Positions 1 through 11,269 of a stretch of DNA of 64,000 bases are shown in pieces. The DNA is taken from the NCBI RefSeq assembly GCF_902459465.1, contig NW_022985696.1:186001-250000 (forward strand). Direction: 5' to 3'. This stretch comes from Asterias rubens. Its lineage: Eukaryota > Echinodermata > Asteroidea > Forcipulatida > Asteriidae. Position 1 is the stretch's first letter, and each line of letters begins with the position of its first letter. The notes beneath the pieces are model-generated. The model had not been told where the DNA came from. It saw only the letters and a program-made list of their open reading frames with translations, and ran no database searches. The translations under genes and the position numbers were made by a program.

Positions 1-3000
1 ACAGCAGCAACATCAGCAGCAGCAACAGCAACGTCCCAACCAGCAACCATTTCATAGAGACAATAATAACCCCCCCTTCCCAAGAGGGCCTCCTCAGACG
101 GAGACCATGCCGCATCCGGCTCACCGTCCACAAGAACAATTACAAGATTCCGCAGACAGTATGGAATCCCCGGTGCGCCAACAACAACAGCAGCCTAACA
201 TGCCGCCGCAGTTACAGAGGTTGAACCCGCAGGTGTCACCTCAGCACCAGCAGGTGTCGCCCCAACATCCGCAGCAGTCCTCGCCGCAGCAACTTCAGAA
301 ATCACCACCCTACCCTCAAGAATCGATTCAAGAGCCCCCAGGTCGACCCAAACTCAAGCTCTACACTCAACAACGGTCGACAGACCCAGCCCCGCTTCAT
401 CTCCGACCGGTTGAAGACTCATCTGAGGATTACGACCACGGCGATATTGATATGAGACGACCTAGAGTGAAGCACAACTCCGAGACGGATGGACTGGTTA
501 TTGATACGCCCGAAACACCTACGGAGAGATTCCATGAAGTTATTGGGAAACTAGACAAGGATGATAGGTTCTCTGAGGATGATGCGAGGCTCAAGTTGCT
601 CATGGAAACAGAAATCGGAAAGCTGTCTGAAGGTATGTCATACAGAAAAGACAATAGTTGGTTGAGCTCCAACACGTTGAAACAGTGGTCGTTCATTAAA
701 ATCCCGCTCTCGTCAACTTTTGTTTTTTCAACCCCAAATCATTCAGAAGTGGCAATAGTAAGGATGCTATACTTTTATGGTACATTCATTCGACCACATT
801 TAATATTCAGAGCAATTTATTTGGTTGGTAAACAGCCAGTTCTATTTTTTCATGAAGTATTTGTTTGTCTTTTTTCAGGTGACGACTCTGAGAATTTTTC
901 TTCAGACCAAGGCAAACCGTCAGCTCTACAACAAGACGCAGACGGCCGGAAGACGGGCCTTGCGAGTGTGACAAAAAACATGCCAGCCAAACAGAGGGCG
1001 CTGTTTATGCGGATACAACAAAAGCAGGCGGAGTCATCTGAGGAGGGGGAGGATGGAGAGAAACTGCCGGAGGTCGATAAGAAGAAAGTGGAGAAGAAAC
1101 CGAGCAGCGAGAACAAGGAGAAAGATGCTGGTAAGTTTCAATGCTTCTTTCAATAGAGTTATTTTCGACGGTGCAAATTTAACATCTATTTTACATAATT
1201 TTGTGTTGGATATTTGCTAAGGGCACTACAGCAAAACCACAGGGCGCCATGGCAATTGTTGTGGTAAGCTCAAGGCCTGCCACCAAGATCTATTAAATTG
1301 ATGCGATACCCGTTCTATAAGGCCACATAAAAAAAAATTGTTGATTGTCCCCGCCCGACCTTTCAAAACCCCTCGACCCAGTTTAATACTTTTACTGCCC
1401 AGATTTTTCAGCTGATATTTTTTTTTAAATGTTCAGGTTTGAAAAGAAGGTTTTTATTCATGTTGGCAAAGCAAGAACAATTCTTCAAATATTTACTTGG
1501 CTACACTGTGCTTAGTAGTTTGAAAAAGTTTACAGAAAATGTCATCTTGGAGTTTAATTTGTTTGACAAAACTGTTGAAAACATCAAAAACACACAAACC
1601 CTCTGTTTTATAGTGATTGTGATGATTTCTTTATTCTTGATTTCATATTTGGCATGTCAACAAATGGTGCCCTTCGCAAATATCTAATGCAAATTTTAAT
1701 CCCTGTATTAAAGTGCCTCTTACCAGAGAAAAATTACTGTGCCCCTTTAAGAGTAAAATTCAAGGCATGAAAATAATAATAATAATGATACAAAGTTCTT
1801 ATAAACAAACATATCCTAGACACTAAAACAAGGCGATGAGCTAATAAAGAATAAACAAATTAATGAGCTCTGAACCGATATAAGATTCAAACTGCCTCTA
1901 GCTACGGGGCAATCTCAGTGGTCTAGTTGATAAGAATTCTGCTCTAGAATGAATGGCAAACTATTTGAAACTTACCCAGGACCCAGTCAGTTTCCCTTAT
2001 GATTAATAACTGTGTCCGTTTCTTTTTTTTTGCAACTATCAGCTCGGGATGACGACAACTGGTACTCCAGTGACGAAGATGAGGCAGGCAACGACACACT
2101 GACAAACGTCATCAAGAAAAACAAATCCCATCCTGACGTCCTCAAAAGCGATCAACCAGCCACAAAGCAGCAGCAGCAAGTGTTACCCGACTCCCTGCTG
2201 TTCCAACCGGGGTCACAGACCCTCCTCCCAAACGCCCTCGCCAGCTTGTTTTCAGCAAAACCTCCAACGGTCGGACAGGGGTCCGATCCGAGGGTACTTG
2301 CACAGCAGAATGCCCTGAGCAGCATTCTGGGACTTGTCAATAAGGGTGGTTCGCCGACTCAACAACCGATTCCAAAACTTTTGATCGGACAGAAACCGCC
2401 ATCTCTCTCGAACCAGCAGGTGCTTCCCGGCGCAGGTGGAGACAGCGGACTGAACTCTAAATTGGTGACTGAGTTCATCTTGCTTGAGGTAACGCACAGT
2501 GATAAACTCAAAGATCCTCGTGCGGACCGTGAAAAGAAAGATAAGTCTGATCTGAGGCTGCGGAAGCTCCTTTGGAAGGACAACGAGTACACGATCAATG
2601 ACACCGACAGCAGACCAACTCTTGCGCCAATTGAGCTTCTCACGCCAACTGAACTGAAATCGCATCCGGATTTTGTGGGTGTCCCGACCACTACAGCTGC
2701 TGCCCCCACTGCCCCCCAGGCTGACCCTAGACCTGCTAGACCAGCAGATCCAAGGATTCAGAGACCTCGTGATCCAAGAACTCAAAGTGTTGAAAATAAT
2801 TCAGCCCCGACGAACGAACTAGCTCCTCCTCCTCAGCAGAGAGATCCCAGATTGGCCAACCGGGATCCAAGGTTGAATGCGGCGGCATCCACAAACCAAC
2901 CTCAAGGACAAGAGGGTCCTGAAATTCCAGGGAAGCAAGGAGGACTTCTCCCGACACCTCAAGTTGGGATTCCACCACCACCTGGGATTCATCCATTTCC

Positions 3001-4471
3001 TCAAGGGGGTCCATTTGGTCCTCCTGGACCCGGGCCGCCTGGTCCACGCATGCCAGGCATGTGTCCTCCCAATGCAAATTTCCCCCCATTTCCCAATGGA
3101 AGGTTCCCACGGTTCCCTCCAGGTGGCCCGCAGGGCAACATGAACCAGGGACCGAGGTTTCCACCGCGTGGCCCACCAGGCCCTCCCATGAGGAATATGA
3201 GACCTCGATTCTCGCATCGAGGAGGATCAATGTTTAACGAGAACCCAAATCGCATACCCCTGCCGCCGAACAACAGAATGTTCGGACCTAACCGTGGTCC
3301 GCCACAGAACATGGGGCATCCACTGATGCATGGACCCCCACGCCCCAGAGGGCCACCAGTCAGAGGTTCCATGCAAATCAGAGGACCAGCTTCTCTTAGA
3401 GGTGCTCCAAATATCGGACAAAGAATGCCATCAACTGATCCTAGGAACTCTGATTCTCCCCCAAGGGGACCTGTGAACTCTACCGCTCTGAAAGATCCTC
3501 GAGTAGCGAGGCAAACTCAGAAACAAGGAAACCAAAGTCCGCATCAGGATTCAAATATCGGGGGTGGCGATACCTCAGAATCGTCGCAACCACTTATAAG
3601 ACCGTTGTTGAGTTTGCCGCCCCAAGGTCTGAATACTACTGGGCAACGCTTACCACAGACAATGCCTGAATCTGAAGACATGAAGCCACCGGCTGGTAAG
3701 GCGTCGGACTCAAGGCTGATCAGGCAGCTGAGTCAACCCAAAATTGAAATCAAAATGGAGCCGGCGTCTCTGCTCCGACAGAACTCTGCCCCTGCTGCAT
3801 CCCCTAGTCCAGATGAAAAAGACATTAAGCCTTTCCCTAAAGAAGAGCTGACACCAGCAAGCCCTACCACGCCCAAACCAACCAGCAACCCAAAAGAGCC
3901 CCCTCTCATCTTGAGAATCAAACTAAGAGGTGAGAACGATAAACCGGAAATCACTCGACCCATCTCAGACTCCGGCTCAGATTCAGAATTAATGATCAGA
4001 CGATCAAAGAGGACCAAAGCCAGTGGTAGTGATTCCGATCACTCAGTGGGTCTACCGGAATCTCGCAAGCGACCCCCTAAAAGCGCCCTCGCTGGGTTCT
4101 CAATACCAAAGATTCCCAAGAGAACGGATAAAACGGACGTGGATACGTCGTCGGACGACAGCAGTAAGCCAGCTGTGTCTGGCGTTAAGATGGAGCATCG
4201 ACAAGTTCCGAGTGCGCACCATCGCATGCCACAGGTTACCAGTTCATTCAACCAAACCATTGCACGCCCGCCGGGCATTACTAACCAGACTCCTGCCAAC
4301 ACAAGAACAATTCCAAACGAAGGTGGTCTGGCTCCACCTCCGACTGGAAATCCGCAAAAAGTAGACTCTGAAATTGGGGAGCCTCCTAATCTAGCTGTTT
4401 TACCTCCTGATGATTTATCTCTGAAGGATATGTTTAAAATTAAAGACCCAACCGCTTCTCCGTTCTGCTGA
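1..4471 (+). CDS. ZC3H4: ZC3H4/ZC3H6-type CCCH zinc-finger protein, 3' part (three exons)
   Basis: Three exons read in one frame: 1-632 (cut by the left edge, open from base 2), 879-1130 and 2043-4471, giving 1103 residues before the TGA. Both introns are phase 1 with good sites (AG|GTATGT, TTTTTTCAG, CTG|GTAAGT, CAACTATCAG), and the split codons read Gly and Ala. The visible protein is mostly low complexity: Gln-rich (residues 1-90), acidic/Lys-rich with KNMPAKQRALFMRIQQ near 243, NWYSSDEDE near 300, a compact block with LWKDNEYTINDTDS near 470-510, DPR repeats (about 520-575), a Gly/Pro/Arg region (about 600-750) and the C-terminus LSLKDMFKIKDPTASPFC. This set fits my recollection of animal ZC3H4/ZC3H6, nuclear proteins of which ZC3H4 limits unproductive transcription. 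The CCCH fingers that would prove it lie left of the window. ZC3H4 and ZC3H6 cannot be told apart here. Confidence 0.7.
1165..1960 (+). repeat. Fragments of tRNA-derived SINE family S2 in the ZC3H4 intron
   Basis: Short pieces matching the S2 SINE-like repeat (full copy at 6640-6950): GCAAATTTAACATCTATTTT near 1172, TTGATGCGATACCCG near 1297, and GTGGTCTAGTTGATAAGAAT near 1919. They flank the 360-bp dispersed repeat, as though it had inserted into an older S2 copy. Confidence 0.45.
1319..1700 (+). repeat. Dispersed 360-bp repeat in ZC3H4 intron
   Basis: This stretch of the second intron is close to identical to 35664-36030, inside an intron of the SRCR receptor gene. Shared landmarks are CATGTTGGCAAAGCAAGAAC and TAGTGATTGTGATGATTTC. 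It holds an 82-codon open frame (1439-1687) that I do not regard as a gene because the second copy does not keep it intact. No terminal repeats or target duplications were found, so its class is unknown. Confidence 0.7.
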
Positions 4472-4771
4472 ATCTTCTTCCATGTAGAGTCAAAGTTGAG
4501 TCACACTGCAGCGATATCGAAATGATATCAATCACGACACAAAGAGAACGCATTGTATTGGTTGAGTTGCTCCACGCAGAATATGCACACGCTCATTCAA
4601 CCAATAGATTGCGTGCTCTTTGTGTGTATCTTTCAAAAAGTGACCATCACATAAATTGTTTTACTTTTGTGGTTTAGTGGAAGTGTATGGTTGGGACTTC
4701 ATCCAGGTTTTGTGCTTACTTACGTTTTTACAAACTAATGCTTTGTGCACTTTGCAGACTTTATAATAATA
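4472..4771 (+). other. Start of the ZC3H4 3' untranslated region
   Basis: Unique sequence directly after the stop codon, before the first MITE. An imperfect inverted repeat pairs CATTGTATTGGTTGAG (near 4551) with CTCATTCAACCAATAGATT (near 4591). No clear poly(A) signal was found before the MITE, so the transcript end is unknown. Confidence 0.5.
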
Positions 4772-5141
4772 TTAAAGGCAGTGGACACTATTGGTAATTG
4801 TCAAAGACTAGCCTTCACAGTTGCATAAAATATCATACCTGTGAAAATTTGAGCTCAATCAGTCATCAAAGTTGCAAGATAATAATGAAAGAAAAAAACA
4901 CCATTGTCACACGAAGTTGTGTGCATTTAGATTGTTGATTTTGAGACCTCAAGTTCTAAATCTGAGTTCGCGAAATAAAATTCGTGGAAAATTACTTCTT
5001 TCTCGAAAACTATGGCACTTCAGAGGGAGCCGTTTCTCACAATGTTTGTTACCATCGACCTCTCCCCATTACTCGTCACCAAAAAAGGTTTTATGCTAAT
5101 AGTTATTTTGAGTAATTACCAAAAGTGTCCACTGCCTTTAA
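4772..5141. mobile_element. MITE family A, copy 1
   Basis: Roughly 370-380 bp inverted-repeat element bounded by TTAAAGGCAGTGGACACT and its reverse complement, with TTAA at both outer ends. The centre carries a second inverted repeat built on GATTTTGAGACCTC and GAAATTCGTGG-like sequence. At least ten copies lie in this window in both orientations. No transposase frame is present, so it is non-autonomous. TTAA ends recall piggyBac-type target sites, but the superfamily is not proven. Confidence 0.85.
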
Positions 5142-5601
5142 TATCATTATTTATAGAAACTGTGTTTAAATGGTCACCAAGGCATGCCATGGAATTTCAT
5201 CTTTGAGAGGGCAAGGCCATTTACACTTTGTAAAGGGCAATTTCAATTGGGAAAAGCTGAAAAGTCTGTGGGCAACTTTTGTTTGGGCACTCAAGCCCTC
5301 TGTGTATTAGTTCAGACATGTCCCTATGCTCCAATAATACGCTTTTTACTTCCAGTAGTAGGTGTTTTTGAATTGCAAAAGTGAAGTATTGTAGCAGACA
5401 AGCTCTGCAGTTTAAAGCACTCGTACTTGCGCCCTTGAATGGCATTTTTCTTTGTCAGATACTGTGCGGTCTATATTATTATTATTTATTATTGTCTCTC
5501 CTCAATCAATCATTCAATCCATCAACATTTATTTCCATACAAACATATTTTACATAAACAGTATGAGTTTACAAAACTTTAACTGTACGAAGCATGACCT
5601 A

Positions 5602-6002
5602 TTAAAGGAACACGTTGCCTTGGATCGGACGAGTTGGTCTATAAAAAGCGTTTGTAACCGTTTTTTTTTTTTTTTTTTTTAAATGCATATGGTTGGAAAG
5701 GCGTTTTTAAAGTAGAATACAATGTTCCACACAAGTTTGCCTTGAAATTGCGTGGTTTTCCTTTTACTGTGCGAACTAACAAGGTCGGCCATTTATAGGA
5801 GTCAAAAATTTGACTCCCATAATTGGCCGACCGTGTTAGTCAATGAGGTAAAAGGAAAACCGTGCAATTTCGAGGCATGTTTGTGTGGATCATTGTATTC
5901 TACTTTTACAACATCTTTCTACCCATATGCATTTTATAACAAACGGTTACAAATGCTTTTCAAAGACCAACTCGACCGATCCAAGGCAACATCCTCCTTA
6001 AA
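5602..6002. mobile_element. MITE family B, copy 1
   Basis: Inverted-repeat element of about 380-400 bp with ends TTAAAGGAACACGTTGCC. At its centre is a near-perfect hairpin around GGAGTCAAAAATTTGACTCC and GGTCGGCCATTTAT. Five copies occur in this window. There is no coding capacity. Confidence 0.85.
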
Positions 6003-6639
6003 AAGCAAAAGCTTGTAGGCTGGGATGCCTTGTACAAAGCACAACAAAGTAGAATGGAAATGGGCAACTAGGTTGAAGGGCGATAAGGTCAGACTTGTTT
6101 ACCTGGACTAAAAATGATTAACTCATAAATCACACCACTGATAATGGGTTCAAAGTTCAACCGGTCTGTTTCTGTACTTTGGTTTCGAAACAAGTAACAT
6201 GTACAACATCTTGCTTGTGTTTCTTTCTACATTTATTATTCCTACATGTAGTTACTATGCCAAAACGTCGGATCGCATTAAGCACTTTTTTACAGAGGGC
6301 TTGAGTTTCAATTGTCAAAACATCATAAATTATCTCGCTTCTACATGTATGCCAAAACGTCGGCTCCCATTAATAGCACTTTTTACAGAAGGCTTGAGTT
6401 TCAACTCCAGACACAAATGTTGCACCACCTTACACACATCTCGTCGTGTTAGTATAAAAACTTTGTACCGTACTTTTTCGTATGTTGCATTTTCAGAACC
6501 ACCCCAACTCATTAGTCATTTCCATATCAGTCCATAACCATAGATGTAAAACCAAAGTTTGTATGAGAGAGATTGGCTTTTGTCAGCTTGGTGTTTATAA
6601 CTCCTTGTGGGAGCTTTTCCATTGACGGGCAGATCGATC
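6003..6639. other. Intergenic, with a local direct repeat
   Basis: No gene recognised. A segment starting CTACATGTAGTTACTATGCC (near 6242) and ending GGGCTTGAGTTTCAA recurs imperfectly about 100 bp downstream (near 6339), sharing GCCAAAACGTCGG and TTACAGA(G/A)GGCTTGAG. The rest is unremarkable. Confidence 0.5.
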
Positions 6640-6950
6640 ACAAACAACCAAAATTAATATTCTTTATCCCCGATGCAAATTTAACATCTCTTATATCGTT
6701 GCGATACCCGCTGCCAAAACATAGGATTCGAACTGCCTCTAGCTGCCGGCAACCTCGGTAGTCTAGTTGGTAAGACACTGCTCTAGAATTGCAAGGGTCG
6801 TGGGTTCGAATCCCACCCGAGTAACATGCCTGTGATATTTTTTCACAGGACTCGGGAAAGTACTGAGTATACAGTGCTAACACACATCGGTGTATGGGTA
6901 AAAACCAAAATTAATATTCTTTATCCCCGATGCAAATTTAACATCTATTA
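6640..6950 (+). mobile_element. tRNA-derived SINE-like repeat, family S2
   Basis: Holds a tRNA-like module: an A-box-like TAGTCTAGTTGG near 6760 and a B-box-like GGGTTCGAATCCC near 6802. The cloverleaf is embedded in conserved non-tRNA sequence, so it is a SINE-like repeat, not a working tRNA gene. The block AACCAAAATTAATATTC...GCAAATTTAACATCT occurs at both ends (6643-6690 and 6903-6950). Other copies or pieces lie at 1165-1960, 19545-19812, 20735-20805 and 26785-27175. Confidence 0.7.
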
Positions 6951-7690
6951 CACAAACAACCAAACAACAAACCATGCTTAAGGTTTTCAAATGTTAAAAC
7001 TTGTTAGATGTTTAAAACTTGATCAAATCAAGGTAGAAAGTGTCAATTTTCTCAGAAGAACCAAATGGTGTAGCAGCAAGAGGCATCCCATTTGATTAAT
7101 ACGTGATCATGCAAAGTATCTTAAAATATGGGATAATCTGGGTACAGATGAGTTGTGCTGCACTTTTAGATTAAAAGTAACAACCAAATTTGGGCGTCGA
7201 GCTGAGTGAGCGGGTGAAACTAGGCGTGTTTTTTTTTACTTGGGTATTCATTTTTGTATTTACCCAAAGTGGGATAATGGTTCATGTTTTTATTATGGGC
7301 ATTTTCAAATTATATTTTTGAGGCGTACTTGATGTTCCTTCATTTGGGATAGTTTTTGGTGGAAGGAAGATACCCTACTTGGACCGAGTGTCAGTGATCA
7401 AAAGTTTTCGGGGGGGGGGGGGGGGGGTGTTTGTTATTTTTTTCACCGAGCCTAAATATTGAATATGTATAGATGTTTTATGTAATGTGAATTGAAAGTG
7501 TATATGGTACTTACTAAACAATTAGTGATAATAAAAAGAGTTATTGTATTTATGTCAATATAAAAATGTAAATTTTGAAGATTTCTTTTTGTTTTGTTTT
7601 GGGGTTTTTTGTGGGATGTTTTTGTTTGCTGTCAGTTCTCACAAAGTGCCCTTGATCATTCTTTCAATCCATTTCCTGATTTACTGTAAT
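6951..7690. other. Intergenic, with an 18-base G run
   Basis: No gene or complete transposon recognised. Contains an uninterrupted G run at 7410-7427. An AATAAA near 7532 is a possible poly(A) signal but cannot be tied to a gene. Confidence 0.5.
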
Positions 7691-7691
7691 A

Positions 7692-7966
7692 CATCAGTGG
7701 ACACTATTGGCAATTGCCAAAGACTAGCCTTCACAGTTGGTGTGTCTCAACATATGCATCAAATAACAAGCCTGTGGAAATTTGAGCTCAATCGGTCATT
7801 GAAGTTGCGAGATAATAATGAAATCAAGTTCTAAATCTGAGGTCTCAAAATAAAATTCGTGGAAAATTACTTCTTTCTCGAAAACTACGGCACAGAGGGA
7901 GCCGATTCTCACAATGTTTTATACCATCAACTTTGAGTGATTACCATTAGCGTCCAGTGCTTTTAA
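7692..7966. mobile_element. MITE family A, copy 2 (internally deleted)
   Basis: Starts CAGTGGACACTATTGGCAAT and ends at AGCGTCCAGTGCTTTTAA. About 100 bp of the family A centre is missing. Confidence 0.75.
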
Positions 7967-8105
7967 CCATGCACCGATGTTTGTTGTGGAACTGATACTC
8001 AGTAGGTACGTGCTGTGATAAAAAAAACAGGCATGGATAGGATTCGAACCCGGGCAAAACTTACGCCATTCTATTTCTAGAGCAGATGCTTTACCACTTG
8101 GCCTT
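7967..8105 (-). mobile_element. tRNA-like SINE head, family S4
   Basis: On the minus strand, GGCCAAGTGGTAAAGCATCT is followed by GGGTTCGAATCCTATCC. This is an A-box/B-box pair of a tRNA-derived repeat. Only the head is recognisable. Confidence 0.5.
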
Positions 8106-8490
8106 ATTCATATCAATATCAAAGTATTATATAGCGCACGTATCTACTGACAAGGTACTCAAGGCGCTGAGTATATACATTTATACAGAAAGAGAGATTA
8201 TTGAAAGTTATGAATTCTGAGACCCAATTATGTAGCACCTTATAAGGGTTTACAAGGCTACGGCGCATTTAGCAGCCACAGGAACACGAGGGTGAACCCC
8301 TTCTCTTTTCGATATTATGTGTTGTTATCACAACGCATGGGATGGGGCCAACGGCTTAATGTCCCATCCAAAGTAAGTGCCTTGCTTATAAGGATACAAA
8401 TGCCACGGCTGGGGATTCGAACCCACGTCACTGCTGACAGAGTTTGAATTGTGCTCTTAACTGCTCGGCCACGACACTTCCAAGGCTCTT
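8106..8490 (-). mobile_element. tRNA-derived SINE, family S1 (minus)
   Basis: The minus-strand head carries GTGTCGTGGCCGAGCAGTTA and GGGTTCGAATCCCCAGCCG, as in class II (Leu/Ser-like) tRNAs. Body and tail follow toward lower coordinates. Other copies: 17886-18300 (+), 31556-31875 (+) and 47420-47675 (-). Confidence 0.75.
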
Positions 8491-8610
8491 TGTGCAAGCA
8501 CCTGCTTAAATTCACCCTGAAACCAGCTGGGTTCAACTGACATTTTGACCTGCCCCAAAAGTGTTGATTTAAATTTTTGCCCAAAAGAGCTCGTGGCTCC
8601 ACTAACTCCC

Positions 8611-8641
<31 letters not shown>

Positions 8642-9250
8642 AAAAAAAAAAAAAAACTGGTACATTATGTCATGTCATTGGGGAACAAACAGTGCAGTTG
8701 GAATGATCGGATGATGTTGTAATAATCAGAACAATAGACCTCCATGAATAGACCAAGGGTAAACACTTGTCTTATCAGAATTACATTATTACACTAATCT
8801 TTATATCAATGTCAAATGACATGTTCAGATGTCAATAGTCGACCTAAAAAAATGTTTTGTTACTACTTCGACTGGATGACTTTATCCAGTGCTCTTTTTA
8901 GCTTTTTTTTATCATGGTTCGCCCCATTTCGAAACATTAGTTATTATACATAGTGCATTGTAAGATTAAATGAGTTAGAGAATGAACTGGCATTTTAGAA
9001 CTATGAAGTCCTGTTAAAGAAAACATTATATGTATAGAAAATGTATGTCAAAAAGAGTTGAGTAACAAGTTTTTATTTGTGCCGGCTTGTTCGAGAGACG
9101 CCATCCATTCCATGCGCGTGTTAGACTTAGTTTCAAGTCTTTAATATTGTGAGTTTTGTCTACGTGAGATAGGCTATTGCGTGAAATAGCGCCCCCTTCT
9201 GGACAAATATCATGACGTAAGACTTTAAATTGAGACTGTAAAAGCGCGTG
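8491..9250. other. Intergenic, with a C24/A25 homopolymer block
   Basis: C run at 8608-8631 directly followed by an A run at 8632-8656. No gene recognised. Copy number in these runs is unreliable in any assembly. Confidence 0.5.
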
Positions 9251-9463
9251 TGCGGTGGTCGGTCGGATCGTATGATTATGATGATGATCTTTTGAAACAT
9301 CAAGGAGTTTCCACGCTCTGAGTTCATGCGATTTAGGGCTGCGTTTTCTCAGGATTTCTTTACATGTTTACTCTAAAAATTTGCCTCAAAGTACATCTGG
9401 AAAGCTCCGTGCATTGGTAGTAGCACAAACTCTTGCCGTAGGTCTATAAAATTAGCAGAGAAG
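9251..9463 (+). other. Candidate untranslated first exon of the elongase gene
   Basis: Unique sequence ends in a near-ideal splice donor, GCAGAGAAG|GTAAGTG at 9463/9464. The only downstream plus-strand gene with an unpaired acceptor is the elongase (acceptor at 13080-13081). The 5' boundary is arbitrary and the link is inference. Confidence 0.3.
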
Positions 9464-10414
9464 GTAAGTGTATTCTCTGGTCTACAGTATCGTAGCGTCA
9501 TACGTTATCGGTCCCCAACTTTGATTCCCGTTTACCGCGAGATTGTGCAAGCTGCACCGGTTGTAGAAGCTATGCAGTTTACTCACGGTCTGTATTTTCA
9601 TCAGGCTTAATCATGCTGAGAATAAAGTTTCCTGTCGTTGGTTATGCTCAAACATTTATAAAATGATTGATTTTTGGTACTAATCACTAGTGCATTATTA
9701 TGCCAACATTCAAATGAGTCGAAGAAACATCATCCAACCTCAAAAGTTCAAAACAAAATTACTATCTGCTAGATTGAGTTTCATTCTGCTTTAGTCACTA
9801 GATGGATCACGTGAGGTGGTTACTATTTGGGATTCTATGGTGTGTCGATATGGGGAAAATATTAAAATATTTTAAGTGAAAATGACAAAAACAAATCTTT
9901 TTTTGATTTACTGAATACTGTAATAAATTCCGATAAGCGTAATACATATTAAGTCTACATTAAAGAGAAAATCTCATAGATTGGTTTCTTATCTCCTGAA
10001 AGAAGCTAGTGTGTGTGTGTTTCAAGGGGGTGGGGTGTTTTACTTTCATGCCTTATGATATCTCTGGATTCTAAATATAGTAGCCAAAATGCCTTAGGAC
10101 AAAAATGTAATTAAAGGTGTGAAACATGTTACGTTGCTCCAACGTCGTGCAAGCACAAGCACTTAATGGCGGACTGTCTCTCGCAACGTAAAACCAAAAC
10201 TTGAAAAATTTCAACACACCATGAAGTGTAAGTGTTATTGTAAACAAAATGGACAGATGATTTGAAAAAAAAATATTTAGTTTTTGATTACTTCTGTTAT
10301 CCTACTGAAAACACATGACACCAGGATATTCTCTAGTCTATGGTATTAATTATTAATGAATTTATCCTGGTGGTCATGTGTTTTCAGTAGGTACCAGGAA
10401 CATTGTTCCCACTC

Positions 10415-10545
10415 AAAAATTTAATGTGTGTTTTTTTTTTCAAATCATCTATCCAATTTTTTAACAATAACAGTATGAGTAAGTGTTATTGTTAAAAAAT
10501 TGGATAGATGATTTGAAAAAAAACACACATTAAATTTTTGAGTGG
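10415..10545. repeat. Near-perfect palindrome nested in the fold-back element
   Basis: AAAAATTTAATGTGTGTTTT and its reverse complement close a hairpin with arms of about 60 bp around ACAGTATGAGTAAGTG. This looks like a recent insertion. Confidence 0.75.
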
Positions 10546-10660
10546 GACCGATACTTCACGGAAGCAACGAAGGCGATTGCCTTTGTGTCCCCTGGTCATT
10601 GCCTTGGTGCCCTTGAAATGCTCCAGTACAAATTTGCAATTTTATCATAGGGAGCCCTTG

Positions 10661-10790
10661 GAAAAGTTTCCGTATGGCGCCACCACTTTTTCATTCGATA
10701 TGAAATAATATAGTATCTAATTTACCTCAATGAGATATCCCTTTTTGTAAAAATTAGTGAAAAAGTGGTGGCGCCATACGGAAAGTGATC
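10661..10790. mobile_element. MITE with GGCGCCACCACTTTTTCA ends, copy 1
   Basis: Terminal inverted repeat TTTCCGTATGGCGCCACCAC and its complement, about 130 bp. A second copy lies at 46183-46305, with the same internal TATCTCATTGAGGTAAATTA in the opposite orientation. Confidence 0.75.
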
Positions 10791-11269
10791 CGAGCCCTTT
10801 ACCAAGAAGAAAATGCCTTGGTGCCCTTGCCCTTTCAAAAACGAAGCATACAGCCCTGGAGACAGTCCGCAATTAACAGTGCTTAAATGCATGCACGACA
10901 TTGGTTGGAGCAATGTCATATATCATTGGTTGGTATTTTATTGAATATTCCGAAGCTAGTATGGCTTGCAAAATAAATCAAAAATATTATTCAATTATTA
11001 CTTAACAAATATAATAATTACATTTTTGTCCCACGGCTACTATATTAGAATTGAGAGATATCAGACATAAGGCATGGTAGTAACACACCCCCAACCCCCT
11101 TTAAAACACACACACTTCATAACATTCCGTTTTCCCCCATTTTAGACCAGTAATGTTTTGTTTCAGGAGATAAGAAACCAATCTATGATATATTCTCTTT
11201 AATTTAATATAGACAGAATATTTTTTACGCTTAATCGAAATATACAGTATGCAGTTATTAAAAAAAATA

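Noticed and set aside
1439..1687. 82-codon intronic frame as a small gene
   Set aside because: Lies within a dispersed repeat; the second copy at 35664-36030 does not preserve the frame.
2252..3372. Several minus-strand frames over the ZC3H4 last exon
   Set aside because: Shadows of the Pro/Gly/Arg-rich coding sequence on the opposite strand.
6750..6825. tRNA gene
   Set aside because: A/B-box-like motifs sit inside a dispersed repeat and do not form a full acceptor-stem cloverleaf; treated as SINE.
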